Counted from the first letter of the stretch, positions 21,661 through 33,415 are shown. The stretch: 64,000 nt of DNA from Neoceratodus forsteri (GCA_016271365.2 CM057449.1:1568186501-1568250500); one strand, 5' to 3'. Program-made: numbers and translations. Notes: a model not told the origin generated them from the letters alone.

Positions 21661-22051
21661 TGGAGATCAAATGCAGAGCTGTATCTCCCCATTAACCTGG
21701 GTGTCCCACAAGGTTCAGTATTAGGGTCACTTCCTTTTTCTGTTTTCTTCAATGGCCTTCCTAGTTGTGCCTCAGCTTGTATCCTTCACCTGTATGTGGA
21801 TAATACAGTCTTATACACTTCAGACTGATGTGCATCTATGATGGTGCCACTCAAGGGTTCATCCTGGGTCCTATGCTATTTACCATATTCATAAATGATA
21901 CTCCTGTCTATTGCAGTGGGACTGGCATACAGCTTTATGCTGATGCTGTGTTATACTATAACAGCCCGGTGATGTCAACCTGATTAACAGTCTTCTTGTA
22001 GAGGACTTCCTGGCAATTGAAAAGTGGTTCTCCTCCAGTAAATTGGTGTGT
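21660..22051 (+). pseudogene. L2-like RT fragments, two motif blocks (L2-C, 5' part)
   Basis: The first block (about 21690-21830) reads GVPQGSVLGSLPFSVFF and LHLYVDNTVLY. The second (about 21845-21975) reads GFILGPMLFTIFINDTP and IQLYADAVLYY. Both are RT motif B plus motif C of the L2 clade, so the same domain appears twice in a row from two diverged copies. Motif C is altered in each (YVDN, YADA), which would abolish activity. The sequence stops at a KWFSSSKLV segment near 22050, and the missing continuation resumes at 25173. Confidence 0.75.
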
Positions 22052-23745
22052 AGGTACAGAATTAATTTGATTAAAATATTTTATTATTATCATTTTATTA
22101 TATTAATTGCTATTCTATATCTTTATATTTGCTTAATTATTAAGTACTATAATATGAACTCTAAAACAAGGACAATGCTGCTTAAGGCTTGAATGCTGAA
22201 ATGGAGGACTGATGGCATGAAAAAAGAGATATAGCAAACATGGACAACTTCAGAAAAAGAAATGTTTCAAGTCTGTTTAAATTGAATGGTCCCTATTTCA
22301 ATTATTAGCAGAAGAGCTTGAAGCTGAGACTAAGAGATCATTGTCATGGAAACTTCACATAATTTATGTCCTTGTTTTTCTCATGACAGTCAGCTCCAGA
22401 TACCAAAAGTTAACAGAGATTGAAATAGACTGGCTTTAAGAAATTAAGACTTTTTTATAGAAAATATACAAAAACTCTGATGCATTTCAGAATTATACAG
22501 GTTATTGGATATGCATGAACCTGCCCAGTGATTAAGTTTTAAACCTATCAGCAAAGTGTAGTGTGAGCTATTTACAAAATTCTGTAGCCCCAAAACTGTT
22601 TAAAATATATTGACAAATTTGGTGTCTAACATAAGTTGACCTCGCTACCTTTTCAATGGAATGAGTCTTGAGTGTTTATCTGACAAGTAACATCTAGTCG
22701 TGTGGTTTGTAAGCCTTCCTGATAAACTCCAAAGCAACATGAAGTCATGGATCATTAACCACAAACAGGAAATCACAGTCTTGAAGAAGTTTGCTAAGAT
22801 TATAAAGTTGTTAATGATAGCAGGTATGCCAAACTAACATCATTTTGAACAGGAAAAAATGAACTTCTGAAATCTGTAAATGCTTTTTAGATATCTATAA
22901 AGGAAAATGTTTTAGAATGTTTTATAAATTACAGATCTTATATTAGAATTGACACCATCATGTTTGGTCTCAAATTAATCCTCTCCTTTAGCTGCATCTG
23001 AAATGTAGGTTTTACATGTGTAACAAAGTGCACATAGATACAAGAAAGAAAAACTGTTTTATATCTAAAACAGTTTTTGAAGATGAAGTCATATTGATGA
23101 AAAAATGGTTTAGGAGGGGCTAAGAGTGACATCCTCAAAGAGTACTCAGACCAATTATAATTTGATGGTGATGTCGCCCAGCTAGAGGGACATCAATTGA
23201 ATGCTGGCAAAGCCGGCCCAGAACTACCCGATCCTTTGGTGTGTGAGGACCTGTGTTGGCTGCCCTGATAATTTTGGATGAGCTTGGGACTTGTACTAGG
23301 CCAAAAGTCTGAAGCCACGCCTGCTTGGAACCAGCACTTGGGTTGAGCCATTGTCACCACCAGGGCATGTTAAGCAAGCTCGAAAGCCTGTACAACTCTG
23401 CAATGCAGTCCAGCTGCTAAAACTGCTTGTTACAGGTGGGACTCTCTTCACAATATTGGATGACGCAAGGCCTATGTTTTGCATACCGAAATTTCTGTTA
23501 AAAGCCTGAACAAGAGACTAACTTGAGAATTTACCAGCCAGCAAGCCTACAGTGCTGTTAAATAGCAGTGAGTCCAGAGTTGCAGATTCAAGAGCAGAAA
23601 TTGACTGAAACAGAAAAGAGTCACAGAGTCCAGTTACCCAAAACAACATTGTTGTCCACAGGGAGTAATCTTTCTACAGACTGCGCTGCCTGACTGTCAA
23701 AATCTTGCTGTCTGATTTTTCCCACTAAATCCTGAAGTCACTTTT
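22052..23745. other. Left part of a 3.1-kb insertion in L2-C
   Basis: The L2 reading SSKLV ends here, and the expected next segment (SAKKTKIILFG) lies at 25173, so 22052-25172 appears to be an insertion. The left part is AT-rich and then becomes mixed in composition, with a CCACGCCTG/CCAGGGCATG stretch at 23300-23380. No protein family, LTR pair or TIRs were recognised. Confidence 0.45.
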
Positions 23746-24314
23746 TTTTTGTTTTATTTTCATCTTTATCCTCCTCCTTCTGACCTCCGTTGCCCCCTCC
23801 TTCCGTCCGCTCATGTCCCCCGGTACCTACCTTAGGGATCTGCCCCTAGAGTGCCCATCCTCCTCCCCTCGCACAGTGGGGTCTGTCCTGTAGGTGGTCC
23901 AGGTGGACTTAGGGCAGACTTCATCTAGGGCTGCCAGAGGGGATTTTCCGGTTTTCTCTCCTTATGTCCCCACTCCCCTAGGATGCCTTGTGCTTGGGAC
24001 GTACGTCCTGAGTGGTAGCGTGCTTACGCACGAACCTCATGCCGCGACGCCCCTCCCCGACTCCAACAGGCTGGCCGCCTCCATCCTTCACTGCCGTGCT
24101 TCCACCGCTACGGAAGGAATGCAGAGTGCAATCGCTCATGGTAACCTACCCCAGAGGAGGAGGAGAGCATCCATTGGGGCCTTCGATCCTCCCTCTCCCC
24201 GCCAACCCCCGGCCACCCGAGTCTGTCCCCGAACCCGGGTCGCCAGCGTAGCACGAGGTGTGGCGTCCAGCGCCTCAACCTCAGCACCACTGGGCTGGCC
24301 TTGAAGTCACTTTT
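23733..24314 (-). mobile_element. Long tRNA-derived SINE, copy 1, with 13-bp target duplication
   Basis: A GC- and CpG-rich body (23746-24301) is flanked by the perfect direct repeat TGAAGTCACTTTT (23733-23745 and 24302-24314). On the minus strand it starts with a tRNA-like head: an A-box-like CAGCCCAGTGG (24297-24287) and a B-box GGGTTCGGGGAC (24236-24225), spaced as in tRNA genes. It ends in an A-rich tail (seen as T-runs at 23746-23760). The body of about 480 bp beyond the head is unusually long for a SINE. The same family occurs at 45022-45671. A SINE is transcribed by RNA polymerase III and mobilised by a LINE. It is nested inside the insertion that splits L2-C. Confidence 0.85.
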
Positions 24315-25172
24315 GATGATTTGTGATGTCAAGTAAGAAGGATCCAGCCTGCATTGCTTCATTAATGTCAGAAGACTCTACAGCTCCAAGTTCAAGGAGA
24401 AAGACAGAAGACTGAAGTCAAATCCACCACCAAGGACTTGTGTCATCCAAAATCAGATGTTCTCACCAATATTTTGAAAGTTAAAAAGTAGTAAACCTCA
24501 CCTACAGGTAACTAAAACTGAAGTATTCCTTTATTCCACTTTTAATACTTTTATTTGGCAATCTGAAGTGGTAACTTAGTGCATTTTAGCTCCAAATCAT
24601 TGGGTATATAGTTAAGCTATTATTTAGATGTAAAGAAGTACCTTCTTGCATACTATAAAGTTTAAAACAATTATTATACAAAGATATAACCTGAGAAACT
24701 AGTGTAATGAGTTGCAAGTTCTCATACTAAAAGAGGTCATGCTATTTATAAGTATGCTGAAGAAATAGTACAAACTGTCATTTATTACACTGAATATTGC
24801 TTATTAGTTTGCATTGCTTATTTGTTGACATATGTTTTGCTTTATTTGATTCACTTGCTTTTCTAAAACCTGTTGTTTTGTTACATTACAGTTTATGTTT
24901 AAATTATTTTTATTATGCTTGATATTTCTGCTAATTATGAATATTTAGGACTTGTACATATATGAATAAAATATATATTTATCTCTTAAATAATCCAAAG
25001 TGTGGCAACAGTGTTTTTCACCATCATTTTTGAATCTGGAGAGCATAGGATAATGTCATATGTGATTTATTTTTTATTTTTGGCAATTTATGAAAATAAT
25101 TTTTGGGTAAGGCCCGAGTTGAATCTAAGTGCATTATTATAAAAAGTGATATTATAAGCCTTTTTTTCTGAC
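24315..25172. other. Right part of the insertion in L2-C
   Basis: This interval becomes very AT-rich. It ends with a T-rich CTTTTTTTCTGACAG directly before the resumed L2 coding sequence, which resembles a splice acceptor by chance or design. No open frame or known family was recognised. Confidence 0.4.
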
Positions 25173-26130
25173 AGGTGCTCAGTGCCAAGAAGACCAAAAT
25201 TATTTTGTTTGGCCCTAGACACCTGAGTGTAGCTAGGCAGCACCTGCTAAACCTAACCATTTCAAGGTGAACCCATATTGTGGTGGTTGAGGTGATTAAG
25301 TACCTTAGAGTTTATTTGGATAAGGAAGTGACTTTCAGAATCCATATTGAACATGTTTAAAATCCCTGCATCAAAAAATAGGAGTGCTGTACTGTTTAGG
25401 CAACAGTCTATCCAGGGAATCTTTGGTGGTTATCACCAGTAACACATTCCTCCCTCTCATACAGTATGGTTCCCCTGTTCTCCAGTCCTTGAGAAGCACC
25501 AAACTTAATAAGCTCAACATGTTTTATAATAAGATTGGCTGCTTTGATCTGGTGCCCAACCTAGAAAGCACCATTGCAATGTTCTCCACTCCCTGAATTG
25601 GCCTTTTCTGGGAGATTGGCTTGAATATCCTCTCCTCTTCCCTCCCTTACATACAAAGTTATAAAAAGTTCAACCCCTCCCTGCCATCAAGATATCCTGA
25701 CACCTAAACCATTAAAGATAATGCTCAGGTCCTCTGGCTCTTCACTATTAGAAATACCCAGGATTAGGTCCAGTGTGAGGAAGAGATCCTTTGCCAGCTC
25801 TGCTCCTTCTCTATGGAACATTTCCCCTGCATCTCTTCAAAATTGCTCTTCCCTTGGAGGTTTTAAAAAAAAACTTAAAGCATATTTACATGAGCGGAGC
25901 CTATGCTCCTGCAATCGTTGACCTGTAGCTGCTGTCTTTTATCTGTGCCCTTGGTTTGTACTTGATGATGCTGTGCTTCTGAACTGTACTGATCTATTTG
26001 TATTCTGTTCCACTGCTGCCAACTGTGATACCTGTCTGGTAAGGATTCACTTTTGCTCTGACTTTATGTTGCAATTGTTCTTGATTGTTTGCTAATCTCT
26101 TGTACCCCTGTGAATACAGTATATTTATTT
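25173..26130 (+). pseudogene. L2-like ORF2 C-terminal region and 3' UTR (L2-C, 3' part)
   Basis: Frames resume with SAKKTKIILFGPRHLS, then YLRVYLDKEVTF. They end in KRSFASSAPSLWNISPASL and GGFKKKLKAYL (25790-25900), which is the standard C-terminal signature of L2 ORF2. A 3' UTR of L2 character follows to about 26130. Stops and frame changes between the blocks mark it as a decayed copy. Confidence 0.75.
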
Positions 26131-26379
26131 TACTAGTATGTGACTCTGTATATTTCTACAATGTACCTATGCATTCACTGACTCTGTATAATTTTGCTAT
26201 GTGCCTGTGTAATTCATTCTGGATCACATCTGAAAAATGAACTTTTTGTTTCTAAATCTATCATTAACAGAGATCTCCAGCTAGATTTCACCAGTTCACA
26301 GAATTTGTTTTCTACAAATCAGCATATTTTTAAATCAGAAGAAAACTGTTTGCATGTCCTTTGGCACTGAACATTGACT

Positions 26380-26900
26380 GACTAGTTCTGATTTCCTTTG
26401 TATCCATGCCCTGGATAAGGCTTTGCTGCATAATGTCACCCTGTCCAAATACCTTGGCATGATACTTGATCAAGAATTGTCTTTGTCACTACATATTAAT
26501 ACCACTCTATCCAAATCCTTTGCAAAACTAGGTGTACTCTATAGGTTGTAGAGTAGTCTTTCATTAAGCAATCGAAAGTACATAATTGAACTTCTAATCT
26601 TACCTACTGTAATGTAGTATATTCAGCTGCAACAATCTCTCTCAAGGCTGAATAACCTATTCAATGCTGTATGTAGGTTTCCCTTAATAGTACAGACCTT
26701 ATACTTGTCACTGTCAAATGTACTCCACTCTAGGCTGGTCCAATCTGGGCTGTTGGTGTGCTTATCATACTGCCTTGCTTGCAGCCAAATTCTGGGCAAG
26801 CAAGCTCTCTTCCTACCTTGGTGGCCTATTCTCTCAAGACTGAAAACCCTGTTTACATGTTACTTTTAGAGACAGATAAAAGGCTGCATAACTTCCCATG
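26380..26900 (+). pseudogene. L2-like ORF2 fragment (L2-D)
   Basis: The plus strand reads VTLSKYLGMILDQELS, HINTTLSKSFAKLGVLYR, then SLSNRKYIIELLILP and a SYCLACSQ-type segment. This is the region after the RT in L2 ORF2 proteins. It has stops and frameshifts and lies directly downstream of L2-C, so it could be a second insertion or a rearranged part of the same copy. Confidence 0.65.
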
Positions 26901-27540
26901 AAAAAGAAAGCCAGCTAAGCATTAATTAACTTTTGCTTGCTCAAAGTAAGGAACACATTGCTCTCTGACATTACTTGCTCTGCCTGAGTCTTCGCTACAA
27001 AATCAAAATTAAAACTGAACTTTATGTCCACTGTGACTGCCCTACCTGGCTGCCATGTATTTCTATTACAAAGCTGAAGCCTGCCTTGCATTGTATGGTG
27101 TACCAAATGTTGTTGATGTAGAAGTAAACAAGAAAGAGGCACTCCAACAGGAATGTAACAAATATGTGCAGTACACTGCCAGATATTTATTTGAAAATGT
27201 GGAGAAGAACCGCATTGCTTTGGGTCTGACGTGACCCTTCTACATGGGGCAAGGTTAGGAAAATGCAAACTGCAAGCCCTTATAGTACATTAATTAAAGT
27301 AATGCTAACATGAATAGTAGCAGCCCAGTGAAGTCTGAAGCCCAGCAGCAAAACAACTGCTCATCTACATAAAACAAACCTGTGTGGTGAAATATTAAAA
27401 ACAAAGCAGTGGGGAGTGGGGGGCTCTAATGAGCATAGTGGAGTGAGGTTGTGTTTTTCCCTAGCTCTGCTCCTCAACTATTAAATCTTTTGAAAATCTA
27501 CACCATCCTTTTCTAAAAACTTTCCAATTTACCATATTCA
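26901..27540. other. Unassigned interval before the Tx1-like LINE
   Basis: A 117-aa minus frame (27268-26915) shows no family signature. The interval probably includes the 5' UTR of the Tx1-like element in its last 150 bp (GTGGGGAGTGGGGGGCTCT near 27409). Confidence 0.35.
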
Positions 27541-27553
27541 CTTGGTGGATAAA

Positions 27554-28420
27554 GATGGACGAATACTTAACGCACAATGCAGGTAAAGCCCCATGATCGG
27601 TGTCCAAAAACCAAAAGAAACAGCCATCTGTGGTCCAAGTGGAGAGTGTGGACCCAATCTCTTTATCAGCACCCAAGATTAGTGCTCTGGGCCATGAGGT
27701 CACAGGCCAAGTTTTAGCAGATCTAGCGCCACGTTTGGAGAAACTGGAGCAAAAATTTGATAATAAATTACATGAGTTCCTGGAACTAAATGCATCGCAA
27801 GCAGCTCGTTTAACAGAGGCAGAGGAATACATTTCTAAGAAGGAGGATACTCTGGGCCCGCTTCCTGAAAAGTTTGCCGCCTTAGAAAAAGAACTAGAGG
27901 ACTTCAAAGAATTACTTATCAGGAGAATTATCATCGAAGTTTAAACCTATGTCTGCGGGGCTTACCTGAGGACAAAGAAGGCTCTGACATCTTGGAATTC
28001 TGCTCTGTGACGCTTCCGACACTGCTGGGTTTAAAGCCTAAAAATGGCTGGTACAAGCTCGAACGGGCCCACAGAGCCATCATGCCTAAACCCACAGGTG
28101 GTCAACCACCAAGGCAATTAATTATGTGGTTCCATCACTTCCAGGATAGAGAGGCAGTCCTTGGTGCTTGCATGTGGCAAATGGCCTGTATTATGAGGAA
28201 ACCCACTTGTTTCAATCTCAGGACTGTTCCTCGCACTTACTGGAAAGATGCCACCTGTTTGGCCCAGTGATGGTGCAGCTCCGTGAGCTCAAGGTGAAGC
28301 ATTTCATGATTTTTTCAACCACCCTTAAAATTAAGCATGAGGGAGCGATGTACTAGTTCTGGGAGGTGGAGAAGGCTATGACTTTTGTTGAGGATCTCAA
28401 GCAGAAAGTTGACTAAAGAC
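27554..28420 (+). pseudogene. Tx1-like ORF1: coiled coil and RRM-like RNA-binding protein
   Basis: An ATG at 27554 starts MDEYL..., with an early frame break. The 27600-27944 frame then has heptad-like leucine and glutamate spacing over about 60 residues (from LADLAPRLEKLEQKF to AALEKELEDFKELL), which is a coiled coil. After another frame shift the sequence reads NLCLRGLPEDKEGSDI and LGLKPKN...ERAHRAI, the hallmark of the RRM/CTD region of L1/Tx1 ORF1. The protein would coat LINE RNA. Confidence 0.85.
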
Positions 28421-29960
28421 TGTTTCATTGGATCTCTGCCTTACATCATACTGTGAACGTGCTGTGAATTTTGTGGCCTGGACTCTCACTTAGCTTCTCC
28501 TCTGTGTACTTGGGCAGGTGGTCGCCACCCTGGGACTTTGCCTTTTTGATCCTGTTCTCCTCCCTGACGGGAAATTGTGTTGAGTATCAGGAGTGTAATT
28601 TAGTAATGCGAATAAGCCTTCAAGACTGTGCAGCCCATGATTTGGGAGAATATAATGTATGAAGGAGTTTCACAGGGCTGTCACTGGATTTTCAGCACTG
28701 CTGGAGCTACCCACTGATTCCCGTGGAAAAGAGATGCCTTGCACAGCCAGGAAATTGGAGGCCTGTTTGATCCTGGGACCTAAGAGTGTGATGCCTTCTC
28801 CGACAAGGTAAGCTGGTCGCTGAGAGGGAGGGGCGTTGTGCATGGATATCGGAGTTTGCACTGCCTCTGCCCTTGTCCCTGTACTGGTCCTTGGTTCATC
28901 GGGTCCTTAAAGTACTCATGGGACTGCTCACCTAACTACATTTATTAGAAAATGCAGGGTAGACTCCTTTGGATCTATCTTTTCAGACAGCTTTGCTGTC
29001 TTTTTAATTAACTCTGAGCTACATTATCTGTGACACTCCTGGGTTCTGCAGTAGCCTTCCTCTTTTTGATGTTATGTTGGGGGATGGTGAGCTTGTGATT
29101 GTTCCCTTGGGGGGGCTTGGACCTCAGACAGGGGGCTGCTTGTGCTCAGTGCAAGGGAGTGACACTACCCCACATAGGTGGGTGTGACTGCTTGTGTGCA
29201 GATGAGCAGTGGAAGTCGATGGCCACAGGGAGGTATTCCACCAGACACTATTTTGCTCTATTTTACTCTATCATATTATATTTCTTAAATGAATACTTGC
29301 TTGGGTTATAATTGCAGAGTTGTAAAGTTTTATATTTCACTGTGTAGCTGCATGTGGTGATGATTGTACTCTGAGGGTAATTCAATACTGTCCTTGGGGG
29401 GGGGAGTCCCCCGGTACTATTCTGTAAGGTTTGTACCCTGGTTTGCAATATTGTCACACTGAGCTAATACTTGCTTACTATTTGAAGAGCAAAAATTGCT
29501 CTGGGTTTGGGATCTCTCTAGGAGAGATGAGTGAGGGTACATGTTTTGCTAGGGGGTGGTCCTATCATCATGCTCAGCTGGAATAGGGATGCTGTGGGAA
29601 GGTTCATTGTCTTGTAAAATTGGGGAGCAGGGCAGGGGGGACATGTTCTACTGTAGGGGAATATATTATCTACTGTGTGAGTAGAATCTAAAGTGGTTAT
29701 ATTCTACTGGGACTTATGTATCTTTTAGGGGTGGGGAGGGGGAGGATTAAGATAACTATGGGTTAAGGAGGGGTAAATAGGGGACATGTTTCTTGTTCTG
29801 CTGTTTTTAGTGCTGATCTATGGTTATGTCTGTTTGATTTACCACATTTTGGGTCCAATGTTCGTAGTGGTCATTATGTTTACCAGTGGTTTGAATGTTT
29901 GCATGCATGGCTGGGAACTTGGGGGTGCCTCTTAGAGGAAGGGATCGTTCACACTCCTAG
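28421..29960 (+). other. Inter-ORF region of the Tx1-like LINE
   Basis: About 1.5 kb separate ORF1 and ORF2. The stretch is G/T-rich, has no sustained frame and contains a G-run at 29395-29404. Either it is an untranslated spacer of this subfamily or it includes an unrecognised insertion. Confidence 0.45.
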
Positions 29961-29964
29961 ACAT

Positions 29965-32075
29965 GGGGAAGGCTAAAGATATTACCATCATTTCATGGAA
30001 TGTTAGGGGGTTTTTCCTCCCTGATTAAATGTACTAGTCTGTTGGCGGCCTTAGAGAGACAGGGTACAAGGTTGCCTTATTGCAAGAAACACACCTGACG
30101 GATAAGGAGTACACTAAATTGATTAGGGGCTGGGTGGGAGCCTGCTACACTCTGTCATTTTCCTCACATAAGAGGGGTGTAGTGGTTCTCATTCACAAAA
30201 ATCTCCATCTGCAGGTACGTCATGTGGTGATGGACCCCCATGAAGGGTGCTATGTATTTGTAGAGGGTAAGCTGTTTGAGGAGCAATTTACCTTTACAGT
30301 GTGTATGCCCCTGCAGTCTTCGATCCTGCTTTCTACCAGACAATAATTGATATCATGGTGAAGGAACAATTTATGGGTCTTGTGTTAGGGGGAGATCTGA
30401 ACAGCATTATGGACCCTGAGCTAGATCACTGGGAAGGGAGGGGATGACACAGAGGCACTATGAGACAATGGCAGGTGGGGGTTAGTGATTTAGACTTAAT
30501 AGACAGTTGGCGAACGGCTAACCCAGGTGTGAGGAAATATACGGTACCTTCTTTTTCAGTCCACAGATGTGTTCATGCATCAATTATATTTATATACCCC
30601 ATAGCTGGTTTTTCAAACTGATCAATGTTAAACATAGTCCTATCCGCATAATGGATCATGCTATGGTAATTTTGACAATCAAAGCCAATGAAGAATGGGA
30701 GGGTCCTCCTCCTTTGAAGTTCCCAATCTATCTCCTGGGGAATCAGGATTTTCAAACATATTTGGCAGACCAGTGGAAACTGTATCAGGAGGCTAATAAG
30801 GAGACTGACCCCAATAATAGAATATGTTAGGATGCTGGGAAAGCATATATGCAGGGGCAGTCATTAATTATGTTGCTCAACACAAGAAAACACAGAAGGA
30901 AAAAAGGGTGGAGCTTGAACGAAGCCTTAAGGATTTAGAATGCAGGGTGGCTTCAGGGAAGGTGGCGGATACTCCTAAACTTTTAACGGCAACCAGGGAA
31001 GCTCTGAATGCTCTATTATTGGAGGAAGCCCAAAAATTCTGGTTGTTTGTTAAGAAACAATTTTATGACTGGGGCAATAAGCCGGGCCCTATGCTGGTTA
31101 ATTTAATTCAGGGTAGAAAGGGGTCCACTTTTATCTCAAGGATAAAAAATTCTCAAGGGGTAAAGACATAATGAAGTGTGGCTCATGCCGCCCGATTTCA
31201 TTATTGAACTGTGATCTTATAATAATGGTGATGGTATTGACGAGCCACCTGGATCATCTGCTTCTGGAATTGGTCCACCCGGATCAGACTGGTTTTATTC
31301 ACGGTCGACTAGCCTATCATAACATGCATAAAGTATTGAATGTGGTGTGGGAAGCATCTCAGCACCATGGCGGCACCTGTGAGCTATCCATGGATACCAA
31401 GAAGGCGTTCGACTGCATCAAGTTAGAAAACCTATAGTTTTGAACAAGTTTGGTCTGGGGGATGGCTTTGTGAGGCTGGTCCAGGTGCTCTAGAAGTCTC
31501 CTGTGGCACAAATTCTGGTTAATGGATCTTTATTGGATAAATTCTTCTTGCATAGAGGTACACGTCAGGGGTGCCCCCTCTCCACTTTATTGTTTGCACT
31601 TGTTTTAGAGCTGTTGGTAGTGAGCATTCAGTGACAATCCAGATATAGTGGGGGTTTGGGGTCACTCTGATCAAATGCATGAGGTAACATTATAGGTGGA
31701 CGACATGCTTTTGTATGTCATTGACCCATAGCTATCCATGCCACCACTTCTTCGCCTAATAGCAAACTTTGCCCAGTTCTTTGGCTATAAAATCAATTTA
31801 GGGAAGTCAGAGTTATCGACCCTAGGAAAGATGGAGAGAGTAAACCAATGCAATGCTTGGAGGTTGAAAGGGGTTAATCAGTCCTTTACATACCTTGGTT
31901 TATGGTTAGGTAAGGACCTCAGATCCCTATATGACCTTAATTATATTCCCCATTAGAATGATAATAAAGGAGCTACATAGATGAAGAACTCTGCCTATTT
32001 CATGGCTGGGGTGGATAAACTTAATAAAAATGAATATCCTGCCAAGGATCCTCTACATTATGCAGATGCTCCAAG
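29965..32075 (+). pseudogene. Tx1-like ORF2: endonuclease and reverse transcriptase
   Basis: The endonuclease begins ITIISWNVRG (29973), then LLQETHLTDKEY (30075) and KRGVVVLIHK. After a linker with a coiled segment (30824-31171), the RT shows CRPISLLNCD, HPDQTGFIHGR, LSMDTKKAFDCI (motif A, near 31385-31420) and [20 protein letters not shown] (motif B, near 31560-31620). Motif C has VDD with a stop codon in place of the usual aromatic residue (31693-31704). The last readable part is ILPRILYIMQML at 32030-32075. It has many stops, so it is dead. Confidence 0.88.
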
Positions 32076-33230
32076 TTGGTATCACGGTAACTTGGTTAGT
32101 AACACAAAAGAAAGCAGAAGCCCATTGGGATTGTCTTCCACCACCAGGTGGATTAATTTCTGATTCTTGTTTGTAGGATAAAATTATCAAGAGTACATTT
32201 AAAGTTATAACTGAGTTTATATTTACTAAAAAACTTGGTAATGCAATCCAAAGTTTTGCAGCCTTTATAGTGAAAAAAGTGTCACGTTTGTTAGTTTTTG
32301 CCCTGTGGACTATTAATGGTTTATTATTAGATCTTAATGTATTTTTTTCTGTTGCTAAATTGCATAACCTGTTCTTTCATGAGCTTGTTGTTTTAGAAGA
32401 TGTACAGAAATAGAAGATCCCCTCTCCACCTTCCTTCCTGGAGACTAAATAGTCCTAATTTATTTATCCTAACATCATAGTTATAATTACTTATCCTTGA
32501 GATCATTTTTGTGAGCCTTCATTGTGGGCTGTCAATAAGTTTTAATCCCTCTGTAAGTAGGAACACCAAAATGGGGAACCACAGTCCAGATAGGGGATCA
32601 CATAAGCAGTGTATGTTTGTACAATGCAGCTGGACTGCCTAGTGATGAATGGCCACTTTATTGCATGAATAATGTGATTAGCTTTCCTAGCAGCCTCGGA
32701 ACAGTGATCATTTTGGGAGAGAGTGTTATTTACAATGATCCTGAGGTACTGCTCTTTGGTTACAGGCTTTAACGTGCTCTCATTCAGGGTATACATGAAT
32801 ATTTTGTTGTTATGACCGAAATGTAGTACTGTACATTTGTCAGCATTAAAGGTCATATTGTTTTTTTCACCCCATTTTGATAGTATGTTCAAATCATTTT
32901 GTAGAGCTTCACAGTTATCCCTGTTAGCTACTGTTCTCCCTACTTTAGTGTTGTCTGCAAATTTTGTTATCTTACTTCCTATTCCCAGATCCATGTCAGA
33001 TATGAATAGACCAAACAAAACAAGGCCCAAGACAGAGCCCTGGGGTACCCCACTAGTCACCCTGCCAGTATCAGACAATATTCCATTTACTCTAACCCTC
33101 TGAGTTCTCTGATTAAGCCAATTTTGAACCCATCTAATGACATGTTTATTTATTCCCAAACTTACTAACTTATTTATCAATAGGTCATGTGGAACTTGAT
33201 CAAAAGCCTTGCCTAATATTAGGAGATTGG
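32076..33230 (-). mobile_element. CR1-clade LINE, 5' truncated, inserted in Tx1 ORF2 (CR1-D)
   Basis: The Tx1 reading is cut at about 32075 and resumes at about 33231 (FLTFIWHGK, then DTNKGGLNFLDFRNYY). The insert is a minus-strand CR1. Its 3' tail (AACCAAGTTACC-like, near 32080-32105) is related to that of CR1-A. The insert therefore postdates the Tx1 element. Confidence 0.9.
32542..33230 (-). pseudogene. CR1-D RT and C-terminal fragment
   Basis: The minus frame begins within RT motif A (GKAFDQVPHDLL) and continues WLNQRTQRVRVNG, TSGVPQGSVLGLVLF and KFADNTKVG. The second catalytic Asp of motif C is replaced by Asn (32950-32966). It ends with the C-terminal PYLDCGSPFW motif. The upstream residues belong to the flanking Tx1 sequence read backwards. 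It is 5' truncated. Confidence 0.88.
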
Positions 33231-33412
33231 AGGGAGTTTTTTTAACTTTTATCTGACATGGAAAATGCCTGTGAACCGGTCTACAGCACCTCAAAGTGGA
33301 CACCAATAAGGGTGGTCTGAATTTTCTGGACTTCCGGAATTATTATTTGGCCATACAGCATCGTTGTATCCAAGACTGGGTCAACCACCCAGTGGAGGCT
33401 GGGTGGGTAGAC
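33231..33412 (+). pseudogene. Tx1-like ORF2, continuation after CR1-D
   Basis: FLTFIWHGKCL is followed by HLKVDTNKGGLNFLDF and YYLAIQHRCIQDWVNHP, the GGLxxPDF-type segment seen in L1/Tx1 ORF2 after the RT. It ends abruptly at a WVDL segment where a CR1 tail begins (33416). Confidence 0.85.
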
Positions 33413-33415
33413 TTA

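Larger units (their letters stand above)
27540..32075 (+). mobile_element. L1/Tx1-clade LINE, main block
   Basis: This block holds ORF1 (27554-28420), an untranslated inter-ORF region (28421-29960) and ORF2 (29965 onward). It is interrupted at 32075 by CR1-D and resumes at 33231. The missing C-terminal part is found in inverted orientation at 34105-33686. The two-ORF design with a coiled-coil/RRM ORF1 and the RT motif set place it in the L1 group, most like Tx1. Many stops and frameshifts show it is old. Confidence 0.88.

Noticed and set aside
23894..24304. 136-aa forward frame, arginine/proline-rich
   Set aside because: It is antisense to the GC-rich SINE and ends at its target duplication.
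22038..25173. Reading the L2-C gap as a true intron
   Set aside because: Splice-like ends are short and common by chance in AT-rich sequence, LINEs are not spliced genes, and the gap contains a separate SINE. An insertion is simpler.
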